From assembly GCA_038247175.1 (NCBI GenBank), contig JBBRVD010000174.1, positions 1 to 7,808 of the forward strand: a stretch of 7,808 bases of DNA. The letters are read 5' to 3'. This document shows positions 5,634 through 7,808 of this stretch, one piece after another (within the stretch, counting starts at the first letter, position 1; each line of letters opens with the position of its first letter). Source of the stretch: CAISIP01 sp038247175. GTDB lineage: Bacteria; Pseudomonadota; Gammaproteobacteria; Burkholderiales; Burkholderiaceae_C. The notes below the pieces were generated by a model. It worked only from the letters and a program-made list of their open reading frames with translations, ran no database searches and was not told the origin of the DNA. Made by a program: the position numbers and the translations under genes.

Positions 5634-7714
5634 GTTGCTGCACCTCTCAGAATCGGTCCGATACGGATCGTGTGGGTTTCTGGTATTTCACTGTGCGCCA
5701 GCACCTGCAGGCGCGGCGCGGCGCGGCGTACCAGGCGGGCGATCGCACTGCGGATCGGGTCGGGTACCAGCAGGCAGGCAGGCACGCCGCTTTCTTCCTG
5801 CTTCAGCGCGATCTCGGCCGCGGTACGGGTGAACATGTCGGCCACGCCTGGATCGAGCGCCGGGCCCGAGGCATTGCCCAGAGCCTGTACCAGCAGTCGC
5901 TCAAGCGCCGGATCGATCGCGATCACATGGAGCTCGCGTGTCGGTCCGTAGATCTGCTGCACGATGGCTGGCGACAACGCGATGCGGATGCGTTTGGCCA
6001 GTTCCACCGGGTCGGTGACATGGGCCGCATGTTCAGCCAGCGATTCGACGATGGTGCGGATGTCGCGGATATGCACTCCTTCGTCCAGCAGCAGCTGCAG
6101 GACTTTCTGGAACACGGCGATGGAAACCATTTTCGGAACCACTTCCTCGATCAGTTTGGGAGCCAGCTTGGCGACATGGTCCACCAGCTGCTGGGTCTCG
6201 GTTCGGCTGAGCAGACGCGATGCCTGCACCTGCATCAAGTGTGACAAATGTGTCGCCATCACGGTCTCGGAATCAACAACGGTAAAGCCGGCCATTTGGG
6301 CCGCTTCCTTTTGCCGTTGGTCGATCCAGTGCGCCGGCAGCCCGAATGCCGGGTCGGTCGTTGCGGTGCCGATCAGCGGCGTTGTGATGCCGCCTGGATT
6401 GATTGCCAGGTACATGCCCGGGAAAGCCTCGCCTTCGCCGACGATGACTCCGCGCAGGGTGATGCGGTAACCGCTGGGCTTGAGCTCCAGGTTGTCGCGC
6501 ACATGCACCGGCGGCGGCAGGAATCCGACCTCCTGCGCGAACTTCTTGCGCACGCCCTTGATGCGGTTGAGCAGATCGCCCTGGCGTGTCTTGTCCACCA
6601 GCGCGATCAGCCGGTAACCCAGCTCCAGCCCGAGCTGATCGACCGGCTGCAGGTCGTCCCAGCTGGCCTCGCCGTCGCTGGCTGGCGCCGCGTCGACCGC
6701 CGACTGCGGCTCTGCGGGTGGTGGCTGGTGCGCCAGCAGCCACGAGCCGTAGCCCAGGATGGCGGCGACCGACAGGAACACAGTATGCGGCATGCCCGGT
6801 ATCACGCCCAGCACGCCCAGGATCCCGGCGGCAATACCCAGTACCCGCGGCGAGATGAACATCTGATGCACGATCTGGCGACCCAGGTCCTGTTCCTTGC
6901 CCACGCGTGAGACCACCATCGCCGCAGCCACCGAGATCAGCAGGCCGGGAATCTGGGCCACCAGCGCATCCCCCACCGCCAGCAGGATGTAGGTGTCGGC
7001 CGCCTCTCCCGCGCCCAGGCCGTGCTGCAACATGCCGACGGCAAAGCCGCCGATCAGGTTGATCAAGAGAATCAGGATGCCGGCCACTGCGTCGCCACGC
7101 ACGAACTTGGAGGCGCCGTCCATGGAGCCGAAGAAGTCGGCCTCTTCGGACACCTCGGCACGCCGGCGCCTGGCCTCCTTTTCGTCGATGGTTCCGGCGT
7201 TGAGGTCGGCGTCCACCGCCATCTGCTTGCCCGGCATCGCGTCGAGCGCGAAGCGGGCCGACACCTCGGCGATCCGTTCGGCGCCCTTGGTGATGACGAC
7301 GAAGTTGATCACCACCAGGATCAGGAACACGATCAGGCCGACCGCGAAATTGCCGCCGATCAGGAAGTGGCCGAACGCCTCGATCACGGCGCCGGCCGCG
7401 CCCGGGCCGGTGTGGCCCTCCATCAGCACGACCCGTGTCGACGCCACGTTCAGCGACAGTCGCATCAGCGTGGTCAGCAGCAACACGGCGGGGAAGGCAG
7501 CGAAGTCCAGGGGCCGCAGCATGTAGGCCGCCACCATCATCACCATCAGAGCGATCGCGATATTGATGGTGAAAAACACGTCCAGCAGCATGGGCGGCAG
7601 TGGCAGCACCATCATGGCCAGCACCGCGATGATCAGCATCGGCGCGGCTGCGCCTTTGGCGAAGGCCGCGTAGGGGCCCAGCGTTCGCTGCAGTGTGCGC
7701 AGCATCGGGTTCAT
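5630..7714 (-). CDS. flhA: FlhA, export-gate protein of the flagellar type III secretion system
   Basis: FlhA forms the nonameric export gate in the inner membrane; its cytoplasmic ring docks chaperone-substrate complexes and the membrane part helps use proton-motive force. The product has 694 residues (Salmonella FlhA has 692). The N-terminal half holds about eight membrane segments (near residues 22-40, 43-64, 73-88, 118-141, 208-228, 241-265, 289-306, 310-327). The FHIPEP-family core is clear: RLSLNVASTRVVLMEGHTG (85-103) and the loop ITKGAERIAEVSARFALDAM (141-160) through FVRGDAVAG (204-212), with Asp208 at the position of the essential Asp208 of Salmonella. A Pro/Ala-rich linker (328-350) leads to the cytoplasmic domain, with FPGMYLAINPGG (431-442), LAPKLIEEVVP (517-527) and a C-terminal domain to 694. 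The start overlaps the flhB stop (ATGA) and the stop overlaps the flhF start (ATGA), suggesting translational coupling. No strong Shine-Dalgarno precedes the start. Confidence 0.98.
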   Translation of the reverse strand: MNPMLRTLQRTLGPYAAFAKGAAAPMLIIAVLAMMVLPLPPMLLDVFFTINIAIALMVMMVAAYMLRPLDFAAFPAVLLLTTLMRLSLNVASTRVVLMEGHTGPGAAGAVIEAFGHFLIGGNFAVGLIVFLILVVINFVVITKGAERIAEVSARFALDAMPGKQMAVDADLNAGTIDEKEARRRRAEVSEEADFFGSMDGASKFVRGDAVAGILILLINLIGGFAVGMLQHGLGAGEAADTYILLAVGDALVAQIPGLLISVAAAMVVSRVGKEQDLGRQIVHQMFISPRVLGIAAGILGVLGVIPGMPHTVFLSVAAILGYGSWLLAHQPPPAEPQSAVDAAPASDGEASWDDLQPVDQLGLELGYRLIALVDKTRQGDLLNRIKGVRKKFAQEVGFLPPPVHVRDNLELKPSGYRITLRGVIVGEGEAFPGMYLAINPGGITTPLIGTATTDPAFGLPAHWIDQRQKEAAQMAGFTVVDSETVMATHLSHLMQVQASRLLSRTETQQLVDHVAKLAPKLIEEVVPKMVSIAVFQKVLQLLLDEGVHIRDIRTIVESLAEHAAHVTDPVELAKRIRIALSPAIVQQIYGPTRELHVIAIDPALERLLVQALGNASGPALDPGVADMFTRTAAEIALKQEESGVPACLLVPDPIRSAIARLVRRAAPRLQVLAHSEIPETHTIRIGPILRGAAT

Positions 7715-7808
7715 GGCCGGGCTGCCGCCGCCGCGCGGCGCATCGGATCGAGCTCGGCAGGAACGTGCGGCTCGGGCGGATCACCTGGCATCGGCGCCTC
7801 GCCGCGCA
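7711..7808 (-). CDS. flhB: FlhB, C-terminal end only (substrate-specificity switch of the export gate)
   Basis: The last 31 codons of an upstream gene are visible, ending with a TGA at 7711-7713 that overlaps the flhA ATG by four bases. The peptide runs through PGDPPEPHVPAELDPMRRAA and ends ARP. The tail is Pro/Ala-rich and has a VPAELDP stretch of the kind found at the end of betaproteobacterial FlhB. FlhB is the membrane protein that switches export from rod and hook to filament substrates after self-cleavage. Its NPTH cleavage site and membrane part lie outside the window, so the call rests on this short tail and on the flhB-flhA order. Confidence 0.8.
   Translation of the reverse strand, partial: RGEAPMPGDPPEPHVPAELDPMRRAAAAARP

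Noticed and set aside
4125..5951. 608-codon open frame antisense to flhF and the end of flhA
   Set aside because: GC-rich third-position shadow of real genes; the peptide is low-complexity Arg/His/Gln-rich and matches no family I know.
6273..7784. 503-codon frame on the minus strand overlapping flhA in another frame
   Set aside because: Arg/Gly/Pro-rich shadow of flhA, whose own frame is full-length and conserved throughout.

Overview
This window is a compact block of flagellar genes from a GC-rich proteobacterium. The gene order fits a betaproteobacterium: flgA-flgM-flgN runs opposite flgB-flgC-flgD and sits next to flhB-flhA-flhF-fliA. A Burkholderiales/Alcaligenaceae-like source is my best guess, from gene order and protein style only. 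Every gene is recognisable as a flagellar gene. I see no mobile element, tRNA, rRNA, CRISPR array, phage gene or clearly new system.

Layout. At 1-1403, read leftward, is flgB-flgC-flgD: the proximal rod proteins FlgB and FlgC, then the hook-cap protein FlgD, cut by the window edge. A 183-base divergent intergenic region (1404-1586) holds an imperfect palindrome and a plausible promoter for flgB. At 1587-3201, read rightward, is flgA-flgM-flgN: the P-ring chaperone, the anti-sigma-28 factor, and the chaperone for hook-filament junction proteins. A very good sigma-28 promoter lies just before flgM. A 100-base convergent gap (3202-3301) carries a hairpin. At 3302-7808, read leftward, are the end of flhB, then flhA, flhF and fliA. 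The flhB/flhA and flhA/flhF junctions are both 4-base ATGA overlaps. The largest gap without a gene is the 183-base flgB/flgA region.

How the genes work together. FlhA and FlhB form the core of the flagellar export gate. FlhF is the SRP-type GTPase that helps place flagella. FlgB and FlgC build the rod, FlgD caps the growing hook, and FlgA helps assemble the P-ring. FliA (sigma-28) transcribes late genes, and FlgM holds it inactive until it is exported through the finished hook-basal body. FlgN serves the junction proteins. The sigma-28 promoter before flgM closes a feedback loop: FliA drives its own inhibitor, which is encoded about 540 bases away and tail-to-tail with it.

Points worth a second look are: the absence of flhG between flhF and fliA; the palindrome resembling an FlhDC box between flgB and flgA; the sigma-28 promoter of flgM; a Thr-x-Pro tandem repeat in the variable domain of FlhF; and a hairpin that overlaps the fliA stop codon.
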